Positions 1 through 5,105 of a DNA stretch of 5,105 nt are shown here, one piece after another (position 1 is the first letter of the stretch; every line of letters begins with the position of its first letter). Made by a program: the position numbers and the translations under genes. The notes beneath the pieces were generated by a model. That model searched no databases and had not been told where the DNA came from. It saw nothing but the letters and a program-made list of their open reading frames with translations. The stretch comes from Oscillospiraceae bacterium (GTDB taxonomy: Bacteria > Bacillota > Clostridia > Oscillospirales > Oscillospiraceae): assembly GCA_017480395.1 (NCBI GenBank), contig JAFVAS010000169.1, positions 1-5,105 on the forward strand, written 5' to 3'.

Positions 1-477
1 CTTCTTCTCCACATCGGTGATGACATAGTTGATGGTCACCTCGGCGGCGGTTCCGGCGGTGGTGGGGACGGCGATGGTGAACACGGCGTGCCGTTTGGTG
101 GGGGCCACCCCCTCCAGAGAGCGGACGTCGGCAAACTCCGGGTTGTTGACGATGATGCCGATGGCTTTGGCGGTGTCCATGGCGGAGCCGCCGCCGATGG
201 CCACGATGCAGTCAGCGCCGGAATCCTGATAGGCCTTCACTCCGTTTTGGACATTCTCAATGGTGGGATTGGGCTTGATATCGCTGTACAGGGTAAAGGG
301 GAAGCCGGCCTGATCCAGCAGATCGGTCACCTTGGCGGTGACGCCGAACTTGACCAGGTCGGGGTCGGAGGCGACGAACGCCTTTGTGTATCCCCGGGAC
401 GTCAGCTCGGGGACGATATTCTCGATGGCGCCATGTCCGTGATAGGAGATGGTGTTCAGTACAATGCGGTCTGCCAT
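1..477 (-). CDS. fucO: Lactaldehyde reductase / L-1,2-propanediol oxidoreductase, N-terminal part (cut by window edge)
   Basis: Group III iron-dependent alcohol dehydrogenase that reduces L-lactaldehyde, the two-electron acceptor product of the deoxyhexose aldolase, to L-1,2-propanediol with NADH in the cytoplasm. Starting at ATG 475-477, 159 codons are open to base 1 with no stop, so the C-terminal part is outside the window (E. coli FucO is about 382 residues). The resemblance to E. coli FucO recalled from memory is strong: GYTKAFVASD near residues 29-38, where the final Asp matches the NAD-selecting Asp of FucO; the nucleotide-binding AIGGGSAMDTAKAIG (93-107); then NNPEFADVRSLEG (111-123) and PTTAGTAAEVTINYVITD (138-155). 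The iron ligands (one Asp, three His) would lie beyond the edge and cannot be checked. The start is supported by an AGGAGGG 8 bases upstream. It is the last visible gene of the cluster, 58 bases after rhaD. A butanol- or glycerol-type dehydrogenase is less likely given the FucO-specific stretches and the neighbours. Confidence 0.93.
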   Translation of the reverse strand, partial: MADRIVLNTISYHGHGAIENIVPELTSRGYTKAFVASDPDLVKFGVTAKVTDLLDQAGFPFTLYSDIKPNPTIENVQNGVKAYQDSGADCIVAIGGGSAMDTAKAIGIIVNNPEFADVRSLEGVAPTKRHAVFTIAVPTTAGTAAEVTINYVITDVEKK

Positions 478-485
478 AAGTATTT

Positions 486-492
486 CCCTCCT
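486..492 (-). promoter_or_regulatory. Ribosome binding site of fucO
   Basis: The minus strand reads AGGAGGG, then 8 bases, then ATG at 477-475. It is a near-perfect Shine-Dalgarno sequence and fixes the fucO start. Confidence 0.85.
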
Positions 493-518
493 GATTTTTT
501 CATATTTTTCTTATTCTG

Positions 519-535
519 CGCAGGTCTGCCCTGCG
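519..535 (-). other. Small stem-loop between rhaD and fucO
   Basis: Directly after the rhaD stop codon the minus strand reads CGCAGG-GCAGA-CCTGCG, a perfect 6-bp GC-rich stem with a 5-base loop. The following sequence is A-rich (AGAATAAGAAAAATATG), not a U-tract, so it does not look like an intrinsic terminator. It may protect or mark the 3' end of upstream message, or be incidental; only the inverted repeat itself is seen. Confidence 0.45.
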
Positions 536-1360
536 TTAGTCCAGAAAATCCTCGTTCAGGGTCACGCCAAACTCCTTGGCGATGGCCCGGAAGTTATCGT
601 CGGTGATGGTCTGCAGAATCTTCCCCTGGCCGCTGGCCATGGCCAGATTGTAGATCTGGGCCGCCTTCTCAATGGTGTGCATCAGGCCGAAGGTGATGTC
701 GAAATCGGGGCCGGAGCAGAAGGTGCCGTGGTGGGCCCACACCGCCGCGTCAAAGGTCTTCATCACCTCGCTGGTGGCCAGGGCGATCTCCGCCCCGCCG
801 GGCACCATCCAGGGCACCACGCCCACGCCGCCGGGGAACACCACGGGGCATTCGGTGGCGGACTGCCACAGGGCCTTGGTGAAGGCCTTGGCGGTCAGGG
901 GTGTGGTGAAGGTCATGGCGATCAGATTGGGGGTATGGGCGTGGTAGATGACCCGATACGCGCCGTTGGTGGCCGCCTTGCGGACGGAGTGGTTCATAAA
1001 GTGGCTGGGGAACTCGCTGGTGGGCTTGCCGCCGTCCTCCAGCCCCCAGACGATGCGCCAGGAGTCGCCCTTGTCGTTGATCTCCACAATGCCGATGGAG
1101 TGGGACGGATCGAGGATGACATTGCGGAAGAAGCGTCCGCTGCCGGTGGTGATAAAATATTCCCCCGCCAGATTTTCGGCGGTGACGCCCATGTTGACCC
1201 ACGCGCCCGGCTCCTGGAAGAAGGGGCTGCACTGCGCCACCTCTTCGGGTGTCATGCGATAGGTCAGGTTTCCGCCGTTGCGCTCGTGCCAGCCCTGGAG
1301 CCAGCCGTCGTTGCAGGTGCGGATATACCGCTGGATGATATCGATGTCTAAAATGCTCAT
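536..1360 (-). CDS. rhaD: Rhamnulose-1-phosphate aldolase (class II, zinc-dependent)
   Basis: Cleaves L-rhamnulose 1-phosphate into dihydroxyacetone phosphate and L-lactaldehyde in the cytoplasm. The 274-residue product has the same length as E. coli RhaD and aligns end to end by eye. Visible landmarks: WHERNGGNLTYR (24-35) with the phosphate-binding Asn residues at 28 and 31; TGSGRFFRN (72-80), the phosphate loop; PTSEFPSH (113-120) with the catalytic Glu at 116; IYHAHTPNLIA (138-148) giving zinc ligands His140 and His142; STECPVVFPGGVGVVPWMVPG (from 167) with Glu170; and AHHGTFCSGP (209-218) with the third zinc ligand His211. It belongs to the class II aldolase/adducin family, and the long RhaD-specific stretches (FFRNV.LDP, STEC.VVFP.GVG..PWMVPG) separate it from FucA and AraD, which are also shorter. 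It lies 34 bases after the isomerase and 58 before fucO, consistent with co-transcription. All catalytic residues are present and nothing looks broken. Confidence 0.96.
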   Translation of the reverse strand: MSILDIDIIQRYIRTCNDGWLQGWHERNGGNLTYRMTPEEVAQCSPFFQEPGAWVNMGVTAENLAGEYFITTGSGRFFRNVILDPSHSIGIVEINDKGDSWRIVWGLEDGGKPTSEFPSHFMNHSVRKAATNGAYRVIYHAHTPNLIAMTFTTPLTAKAFTKALWQSATECPVVFPGGVGVVPWMVPGGAEIALATSEVMKTFDAAVWAHHGTFCSGPDFDITFGLMHTIEKAAQIYNLAMASGQGKILQTITDDNFRAIAKEFGVTLNEDFLD

Positions 1361-1367
1361 GGTTCAA

Positions 1368-1372
1368 CCCTC
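1368..1372 (-). promoter_or_regulatory. Ribosome binding site of rhaD
   Basis: The minus strand reads GAGGG, 7 bases, then ATG at 1360-1358. It is weaker than the sites of the other genes but well spaced, and supports this start over the out-of-frame ATG at 1365-1367. Confidence 0.7.
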
Positions 1373-1394
1373 ATTTCCAGTCTGTTTCAAAAAA

Positions 1395-2813
1395 TTATCG
1401 GACGATGACATCCACTGGGACGTCAAAAATCTTGGCCACCTTCAGGATGGTGTCGATGTGTCTTCCGGCGGCGGCGGCCATGTGGTGGGTGGGGCCTGCC
1501 TCGCTCCAGCGGTTGCAGAACTCCCTGGCCCCGCAGGAGAAGCGGGTGCGCATATTGGTGTCGCCGAAGGTGAAGATGGGGCCGGCCTCGTTGACGCCCT
1601 CGGCCACGACGAACTTGAAGTGACCGTCCTTATCCTGGGTGATGCCCAGATAGGTGACCGGGCCCAGATGGGGGTAGAACTGGGTGAGATAGCCGCCGCC
1701 GGTCTTGCCGTGGAAGACGGGGACGATCTTCATGGTGGGTTTTTTTGCGGAGATGGCCGCATCGCCGGAGCCGGAGTGGCCGATGATGCAGAGATCCTCG
1801 TCGAAGTCGATGGAGTACATCTCGGAGAGCTGGCCCATGCCGGAGATGGTCTTCAGAATGCTCATGGCCATGGAGACCTTGATATCCCCCTCCACGGCGC
1901 AGGCCACGCCCTGCTTGATGAGCATGGAGAAGGCGGGGATCAGCATGGAATCCAGGACGCCGGCCTTCCCCTGGGCAAAGCCGTCATAGTGGGAGGCGAT
2001 GAAGGCGATCTGCTCGTCCTTGACCCACTGCTCAAAGGCCACCACATATTTCGCCATCTCCCAGACGGTCTCCACACTCGCGCCGCCCTCGACCTCGAAG
2101 GTATCCAGAATGTCCTGGGCCTTGCTGCGGATGGCGTCCTCGTCGGTGATGTTGTCGGCGATGGCCCACATCTTCTCCCAGTCAAACTGCTTGGTGTAGA
2201 GGAACATCCGATGGTAGAGATTTGTCTCGTCGATGTACAGGTCCATCATTCCGGGATAGGGCCGGCCGATCTGGGCTAGGTTCGTGTCGCGGAAGCGGCG
2301 GCGCACCTGGGCCGCCCTGCACCAGTCGGCGATTTCGGCGTCCACCTCGGGGTCGCCCCCCTCGACGACGCCGGTGATGACGGCGTGGCGCTTTCCGGCC
2401 CGCTCCAGGTCGGCCACCATCTCGCCCACGGCGCCGCAGGCATAGAGCTCGCCCAGCCATGTCGCCGTATCGGTGTGCGCGTAATCGGGGGCCTTCTTCT
2501 TCTGGAGATTCACCAGCACCACCGGCACGTCCAGATCCCGCACGGCGGGCAGCATATTGTAGGAGGTGGCATAGGTCAGAAGCTGCAGGATCACCAGATC
2601 CACATCCGCCGCCCGGAACTTGTCTCCGGCCGCCATGGCCGCTTCCTTGGTGGTGACGATGCCCCCGTCGATGAGCTCCACCGTGTCGGGGATGCGCGTT
2701 TTGAAGTCCGCGTACTGCCCCTCGAACTCCGGCACCAGGGACGGGAACTGGGGCAGATAGGCCCCCAGCGCGATGGCGAACACGCCGATCCGGGCTTTCG
2801 TATTGACTAACAT
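1395..2813 (-). CDS. L-arabinose/L-fucose isomerase-superfamily sugar isomerase, probable ketol isomerase of the deoxyhexose pathway
   Basis: Predicted metal-dependent aldose-ketose isomerase; from its place between rhaB and rhaD it probably makes L-rhamnulose from L-rhamnose, although the family is known for L-arabinose and L-fucose. The 472 residues are close to AraA (about 500) and shorter than FucI (about 590). The N-terminal half has the Rossmann-like layout of the family (VDLVILQLLTYATS 71-84, VPVVLVNLQ 96-104). The C-terminal half shows the presumed metal and catalytic residues in AraA-like order: Glu308 in CAVEGDIK (305-312), Glu331 in SEMYSIDF (330-337), His346 in IIGHSGSGD (343-351), and His443/His444 in GPTHHMAAAAGRH (440-452). 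Glu308 and Glu331 are 23 residues apart, against about 27 in E. coli AraA as I recall it. It shows no resemblance to RhaA, a TIM-barrel protein of the xylose isomerase type. The ATG has GGAGGT 6 bases upstream and lies 2 bases after the rhaB stop, so translation is probably coupled. Family assignment is firm; the substrate is inferred from context. Confidence 0.88.
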   Translation of the reverse strand: MLVNTKARIGVFAIALGAYLPQFPSLVPEFEGQYADFKTRIPDTVELIDGGIVTTKEAAMAAGDKFRAADVDLVILQLLTYATSYNMLPAVRDLDVPVVLVNLQKKKAPDYAHTDTATWLGELYACGAVGEMVADLERAGKRHAVITGVVEGGDPEVDAEIADWCRAAQVRRRFRDTNLAQIGRPYPGMMDLYIDETNLYHRMFLYTKQFDWEKMWAIADNITDEDAIRSKAQDILDTFEVEGGASVETVWEMAKYVVAFEQWVKDEQIAFIASHYDGFAQGKAGVLDSMLIPAFSMLIKQGVACAVEGDIKVSMAMSILKTISGMGQLSEMYSIDFDEDLCIIGHSGSGDAAISAKKPTMKIVPVFHGKTGGGYLTQFYPHLGPVTYLGITQDKDGHFKFVVAEGVNEAGPIFTFGDTNMRTRFSCGAREFCNRWSEAGPTHHMAAAAGRHIDTILKVAKIFDVPVDVIVR

Positions 2814-2815
2814 GA

Positions 2816-4084
2816 TCAGACCTCCATTTGAATTTTAAGATTACCCAGCGCAGTTGCCTCGATGGGCAGGGCGATCACTTTTTTGCCGGTGGCCTCCTCT
2901 GTCAGGCGGTTGAGGAAGGCGTTTTTTGCGCCGCCGCCCACAATGTAGAGGCTGTCATAATGGGTGCCGGTGTTATGCTGCAATTCCTGGATCGCGTTCA
3001 TATAGCTCAGGGCCAGCGAGCGATAGGCGCAGCGGAAATAATCCCCCTCGGATTTGGGGCGCATCCGCAGGGAGGCGTCAAAGGCGTCCTTCATCCGCTC
3101 GGGCGCGAGAAATGCGGCGGCGTTGGCCTCCACGGTTTCATCAAAGGTGCTCTCCTCAGCCTCGCAAACGATCTCCGGGAAGGGCTTGTCCGGGCAAAGC
3201 TCCTCCTTCAGCCGGTTGATGAGCCACATGCCCATGATGTTCTTCTGATAGCGGTTGTATCCCACGCCGCCCTCGTTGGACCAGTTGGCCAGCTCGCTGC
3301 CGGCGTTGGTGATGGGCTTTGGGGTCTTGACCCCCAGCAGCGACCAGGTGCCGGAGGAGATGTAGGGCTGGCTGCCCTCCATCGGGATGCCCTCCACGGC
3401 GGAGGCGGTGTCGTGGGTGGCGCAGAGGACGCATTTGATGCCCTGGTAGTCGCCGATGGCGGTGCCGGGCTGAAGGAGAGTCGGGAACAGATGCTCCGGC
3501 AATCCCAGCGCACGCACGATCTCCGGATCAAAAGCGCCGGTCTCTGCGCTGACCATGCCTCCGGTGGTGGCGTTGGTGTACTCGTGGGCCTTTGCGCCGC
3601 AGAGCTTGTAGAGCAGGTACTCCGGCATGAGCAGAAAGTCCGTCACTCCGTCCAGCCGCCCCGCCAGCTTGTCGGCGTAGAGCTGATAGATGGTGTTGAA
3701 GGGCTGGAACTGGATCCCCGTCCGGCGGTAGAGCTCGGAGAAGGGCAGGCGCTCATGCACCTGGGAGATCACGGCCTCGGTGCGGCTGTCCCGATAGGCA
3801 TAGCAGGGCAGCACCTCCTCGTCCCCCCGCAGGAGCACATAGTCCACGGCCCAGGTGTCGATGGACAGGCTGACGATTCCGGGAAAGGCCTCCTTTGCCC
3901 GGGCGATGCCCGCCTTCACGTGGGAGAGCAGGCTCTCGATATCCCAGGTCAGGTGACCGTCCCGCTCCGTCACGCCATTGGGAAAGCGGTAGACCTCTGT
4001 TGTGCGGATCTCCCCGTCCTCCTTCCAGCCGACAATGTGCCGCCCGGAGGAGGCACCGATGTCAATTGCAAGATAACAGCGCAT
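2816..4084 (-). CDS. rhaB: Rhamnulokinase, compact form with short C-terminus
   Basis: FGGY-family sugar kinase that phosphorylates L-rhamnulose at O1 with ATP. The 422 residues are clearly fewer than E. coli RhaB (489). Landmarks: phosphate-binding DIGASSGRH (8-16); SIDTWAVDYVLL (74-85); PCYAYRDSRT (93-102); RTGIQFQPFNTIYQL (121-135); the catalytic base Asp225 in ATHDTASAV (222-230); ISSGTWSLLG (242-251); and the ATP-binding IVGGGAKNAFLNRL (381-394). IDTW.VDY, GIQF.PFNTIYQL and SSGTWSL are typical of RhaB and argue against fuculokinase or xylulokinase. Two shortenings stand out: about 15 residues are missing before the catalytic Asp, where E. coli has a longer loop, and the protein stops at ALGNLKIQMEV, roughly 50 residues before the E. 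coli end. The next gene starts at once, so no hidden frameshifted tail exists. The known ATP and sugar motifs are intact, so activity is likely. Start ATG 4082-4084 follows a G-rich ribosome binding site by 7 bases. Confidence 0.94.
   Translation of the reverse strand: MRCYLAIDIGASSGRHIVGWKEDGEIRTTEVYRFPNGVTERDGHLTWDIESLLSHVKAGIARAKEAFPGIVSLSIDTWAVDYVLLRGDEEVLPCYAYRDSRTEAVISQVHERLPFSELYRRTGIQFQPFNTIYQLYADKLAGRLDGVTDFLLMPEYLLYKLCGAKAHEYTNATTGGMVSAETGAFDPEIVRALGLPEHLFPTLLQPGTAIGDYQGIKCVLCATHDTASAVEGIPMEGSQPYISSGTWSLLGVKTPKPITNAGSELANWSNEGGVGYNRYQKNIMGMWLINRLKEELCPDKPFPEIVCEAEESTFDETVEANAAAFLAPERMKDAFDASLRMRPKSEGDYFRCAYRSLALSYMNAIQELQHNTGTHYDSLYIVGGGAKNAFLNRLTEEATGKKVIALPIEATALGNLKIQMEV
2820..2825 (-). 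promoter_or_regulatory. Ribosome binding site of the isomerase, inside the end of rhaB
   Basis: The minus strand reads ATGGAGGTCTGATCATG. GGAGGT spans the last sense codons of rhaB (Met-Glu-Val), the rhaB stop TGA overlaps the spacer, and the isomerase ATG follows 6 bases after GGAGGT. This arrangement favours translational coupling of kinase and isomerase. Confidence 0.85.
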
Positions 4085-4090
4085 AATAAA

Positions 4091-4128
4091 TCCCCCCTGT
4101 CTGCTCGCATTGTAGCAGACGGGAGGGA
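4091..4128 (-). repeat. Imperfect palindrome (15-base arms) over the rhaB promoter and ribosome binding site
   Basis: On the minus strand TCCCTCC-C-GTCTGCT and AGCAGAC-A-GGGGGGA flank an 8-base centre, ACAATGCG. The inner 7 base pairs (4099-4105 with 4114-4120) are perfect; after one C/A mismatch, seven more pairs follow, one of them a G-U wobble. The downstream arm contains the rhaB ribosome binding site and the upstream arm contains a matching anti-Shine-Dalgarno CCCTCC. The centre overlaps the probable -10 box. It could be a DNA operator, an RNA hairpin that hides the ribosome binding site in read-through transcripts, or both. The sequence symmetry is seen; the function is inference. Confidence 0.75.
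4092..4098 (-). promoter_or_regulatory. Ribosome binding site of rhaB
   Basis: The minus strand reads AGGGGGG, 7 bases (ATTTATT), then ATG at 4084-4082. It is an atypical G-only core that also forms the downstream arm of the palindrome, so its access may depend on RNA folding. Confidence 0.7.
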
Positions 4129-4137
4129 AATTTTGAA
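4109..4137 (-). promoter_or_regulatory. Probable sigma-A promoter for rhaB and the downstream genes
   Basis: On the minus strand TTCAAA (4132-4137, 4 of 6 matches to TTGACA) is followed after 17 bases by TACAAT (4109-4114, 5 of 6 matches to TATAAT). Transcription would start near 4101-4103, giving a leader of only about 17-19 bases before the rhaB ATG. The weak -35 box fits a promoter needing an activator, such as the adjacent AraC-family protein. Found by eye, not by scoring. Confidence 0.55.
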
Positions 4138-4164
4138 TGACCTGGATTGTTTAAAAAAGTGTCC

Positions 4165-5105
4165 TTATTCGCACCTGCGGTAGTGCCGCGGGGACTGGCC
4201 GAACCGGGCGGAAAAGATCCGGTGAAAGTAACTGATATTGTCATATCCCACCGCGGCGGAGATCTCCGAAACGCTGCTGTCTGTATGGGTCAGCAGCCAC
4301 GCCGCCTGGGACAGCCGCTTTTCCTGCACCAGCGCCGTATAGGTTCTGCCGGTGCGGCGCTTGACCTCCCGGGAGAGCCAGGCCATATCATAGTGCAGGA
4401 GCTGGGCGACCTCTGTCAGACTTCCGTTGACGTAGTTTTCCTCGATGTAGCGCAGCACCTGCACCACCAGCGCCTGCTCCTTGGTGCCCACCGAGAGGGT
4501 GTCCGTATGGTTGAGCAGCTCGGCAAAGAGCAGCCCCATGGTCATCTGATGGATGCTCCGCTTGTTGGGCGTGTCCTGAATCAGCGTCCACAGGAGGTTC
4601 TCAATCAGGTTTTGCACGCTCTTGACCTCCGCCACCCGGAAGAGAAGAAAGCCAGAGGGGTTTTCCCCACAGAAGCAGCGGAGAATAAACTCCCGCAGAG
4701 GCGTCTCCTCGCTGCCGAAGTAGTCCAATGTGCCGCCGAAGAACTCCGGACGAATGATAAAATTCACCGCAAGGTCATCCTGGCCCGCGGGCAGAATCTC
4801 CTGCCGGGCGTTCTGGCCCAGAATCAGCAGCTCTCCGGCACCGAGCACGATCTCGGTGCCGTTGATGATATGGGTGGTGTGCCCTTGACACATGTAGACC
4901 ATTTCCACGTAGTCGTGGGTGTGCTCCGGGAATCGGACAAACCGGGTGTGGGGGCGGACGGTGATGACCTTCCCGGGGCTGAGCAGCTTCTGGCCGGAGA
5001 TCACATCGTGGCTGCCGTCCATGTAAAGGCTCCTGTCAATGACTTTCTGACCGTGGAGCAGCGCCTGCTCCTCCTGCGTGACGATGGATAGCTGCTCGAT
5101 GATTC
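4165..5105 (-). CDS. AraC-family transcriptional regulator, N-terminus beyond the window (probable activator of the rhamnose genes)
   Basis: DNA-binding regulator with an N-terminal cupin-like sensor domain and a C-terminal AraC/XylS double helix-turn-helix. At least 313 codons are visible. The frame stays open to base 5105, and the 27 codons above the first visible ATG (5020-5022) read as ordinary protein (QLSIVTQEEQALLHGQKVID), so the true start is upstream, outside the window; that ATG, inside RSLYMDGSHD, is internal. Counting from it: the cupin part is RPHTRFVRFPEHTHDYVEMV (23-42) and HTTHIINGTEIVLGAGELL (48-66); the first helix-turn-helix is at 201-222 (SLTEVAQLLHYDMAWLSREV); the second, the family signature, at 250-283 (VSEISAAVGYDNISYFHRIF and FGQSPRHYRR). 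It lies upstream of rhaB on the same strand, which fits control by a rhamnose-pathway sugar, but RhaS/RhaR identity cannot be shown from sequence alone, so no symbol is given. Confidence 0.9.
   Translation of the reverse strand, partial: IIEQLSIVTQEEQALLHGQKVIDRSLYMDGSHDVISGQKLLSPGKVITVRPHTRFVRFPEHTHDYVEMVYMCQGHTTHIINGTEIVLGAGELLILGQNARQEILPAGQDDLAVNFIIRPEFFGGTLDYFGSEETPLREFILRCFCGENPSGFLLFRVAEVKSVQNLIENLLWTLIQDTPNKRSIHQMTMGLLFAELLNHTDTLSVGTKEQALVVQVLRYIEENYVNGSLTEVAQLLHYDMAWLSREVKRRTGRTYTALVQEKRLSQAAWLLTHTDSSVSEISAAVGYDNISYFHRIFSARFGQSPRHYRRCE

Larger units (their letters stand above)
4085..4164 (-). other. Regulatory gap between the AraC-type regulator and rhaB
   Basis: An 80-base non-coding stretch, the only sizeable gap in the window. 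From the regulator stop towards rhaB it holds a T-run (ACTTTTTTAA, 4151-4160) with no convincing stem just before it, an AT-rich segment with a probable -35/-10 pair, a long imperfect palindrome, and the rhaB ribosome binding site. Only 27 bases separate the regulator stop from the -35 box, so an activator site of usual AraC-family size would fill this space or extend into the 3' end of the regulator gene. Confidence 0.7.

Noticed and set aside
456..503. A 15-codon minus-strand frame (MKKSGGKYLWQTALY) overlapping the fucO start
   Set aside because: Its start codon has no good ribosome binding site, and the Gly-Gly codons are simply the fucO Shine-Dalgarno sequence read in frame. Considered as a leader peptide but nothing supports it.
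449..1351. A 300-codon plus-strand frame opposite rhaD
   Set aside because: Low-complexity GGH/AGG-type product and antisense to a fully conserved aldolase; no ribosome binding site or motif supports it.
1361..1400. T-run (TAATTTTTTGAAAC on the minus strand) right after the isomerase stop as a terminator
   Set aside because: No stable stem precedes it, and rhaD follows within 34 bases on the same strand.
1278..2279. A 333-codon plus-strand frame opposite the isomerase and the start of rhaD
   Set aside because: Same pattern of a GC-driven shadow; it crosses the rhaD-isomerase junction and resembles no known family.
4085..4164. A catabolite-repression (cre) site in the rhaB promoter region
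   Set aside because: No stretch matches the TGNAANCGNTNNCA-type consensus by eye.
2828..4183. A 451-codon open frame on the plus strand opposite rhaB
   Set aside because: It is antisense to a well-supported kinase, its product is rich in Gly, Ala, Val and His with no recognisable motif, and it extends across the intergenic palindrome. Long antisense frames are expected in GC-rich coding DNA.
4151..4200. Possible intrinsic terminator after the regulator (T-run ACTTTTTTAA)
   Set aside because: Nearby stems are short (GCGG/CCGC and GTCC/GGAC, or GCAC/GTGC) and not directly followed by the T-run, so a functional terminator cannot be claimed.
4147..5091. A 314-codon plus-strand frame opposite the regulator
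   Set aside because: Antisense to clear cupin and helix-turn-helix coding sequence; composition is that of a shadow frame.
1..5105. CRISPR arrays, tRNA or rRNA genes, insertion sequences, attachment sites
   Set aside because: No regularly spaced repeats, no recognisable RNA genes and no transposase or terminal repeats were seen; nearly the whole window is ordinary metabolic coding sequence.

Overview
The window looks like a piece of a GC-rich (roughly 60% by eye) anaerobic Firmicutes genome, most likely a gut clostridium of the Oscillospiraceae/Ruminococcaceae type. This is an inference from the strong GGAGG-type ribosome binding sites, the style of the AraC-type regulator and the anaerobic lactaldehyde-reductase branch; no marker gene is present. 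All five genes lie on the minus strand, so the cluster reads from high to low coordinates. There is no gene-free stretch above 300 bases; the longest gap is 80 bases (4085-4164).

In transcription order: an AraC-family regulator whose N-terminus runs off the right edge (4165-5105); an 80-base regulatory gap holding a probable promoter inside a long imperfect palindrome; an unusually short rhamnulokinase, rhaB (2816-4084); a 472-residue sugar isomerase of the L-arabinose/L-fucose isomerase superfamily (1395-2813), only 2 bases after the rhaB stop; rhamnulose-1-phosphate aldolase, rhaD (536-1360); and the first 159 codons of a fucO-type lactaldehyde reductase (1-477), cut by the left edge.

Together they form a 6-deoxyhexose pathway, most simply for L-rhamnose: isomerase (L-rhamnose to L-rhamnulose), RhaB (to L-rhamnulose 1-phosphate), RhaD (to dihydroxyacetone phosphate plus L-lactaldehyde), FucO (L-lactaldehyde to L-1,2-propanediol with NADH). 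The regulator next door is the natural candidate for inducer-dependent control. No transporter, mutarotase or glycosidase is visible in the window.

The most notable points are: (1) the isomerase slot is filled by an AraA/FucI-superfamily protein instead of the TIM-barrel RhaA expected beside RhaB and RhaD; (2) a 38-base palindrome centred on the probable -10 box of rhaB, whose one arm contains the rhaB ribosome binding site; (3) a compact RhaB that ends where the FGGY C-terminal domain normally continues, its last codons doubling as the ribosome binding site of the isomerase.
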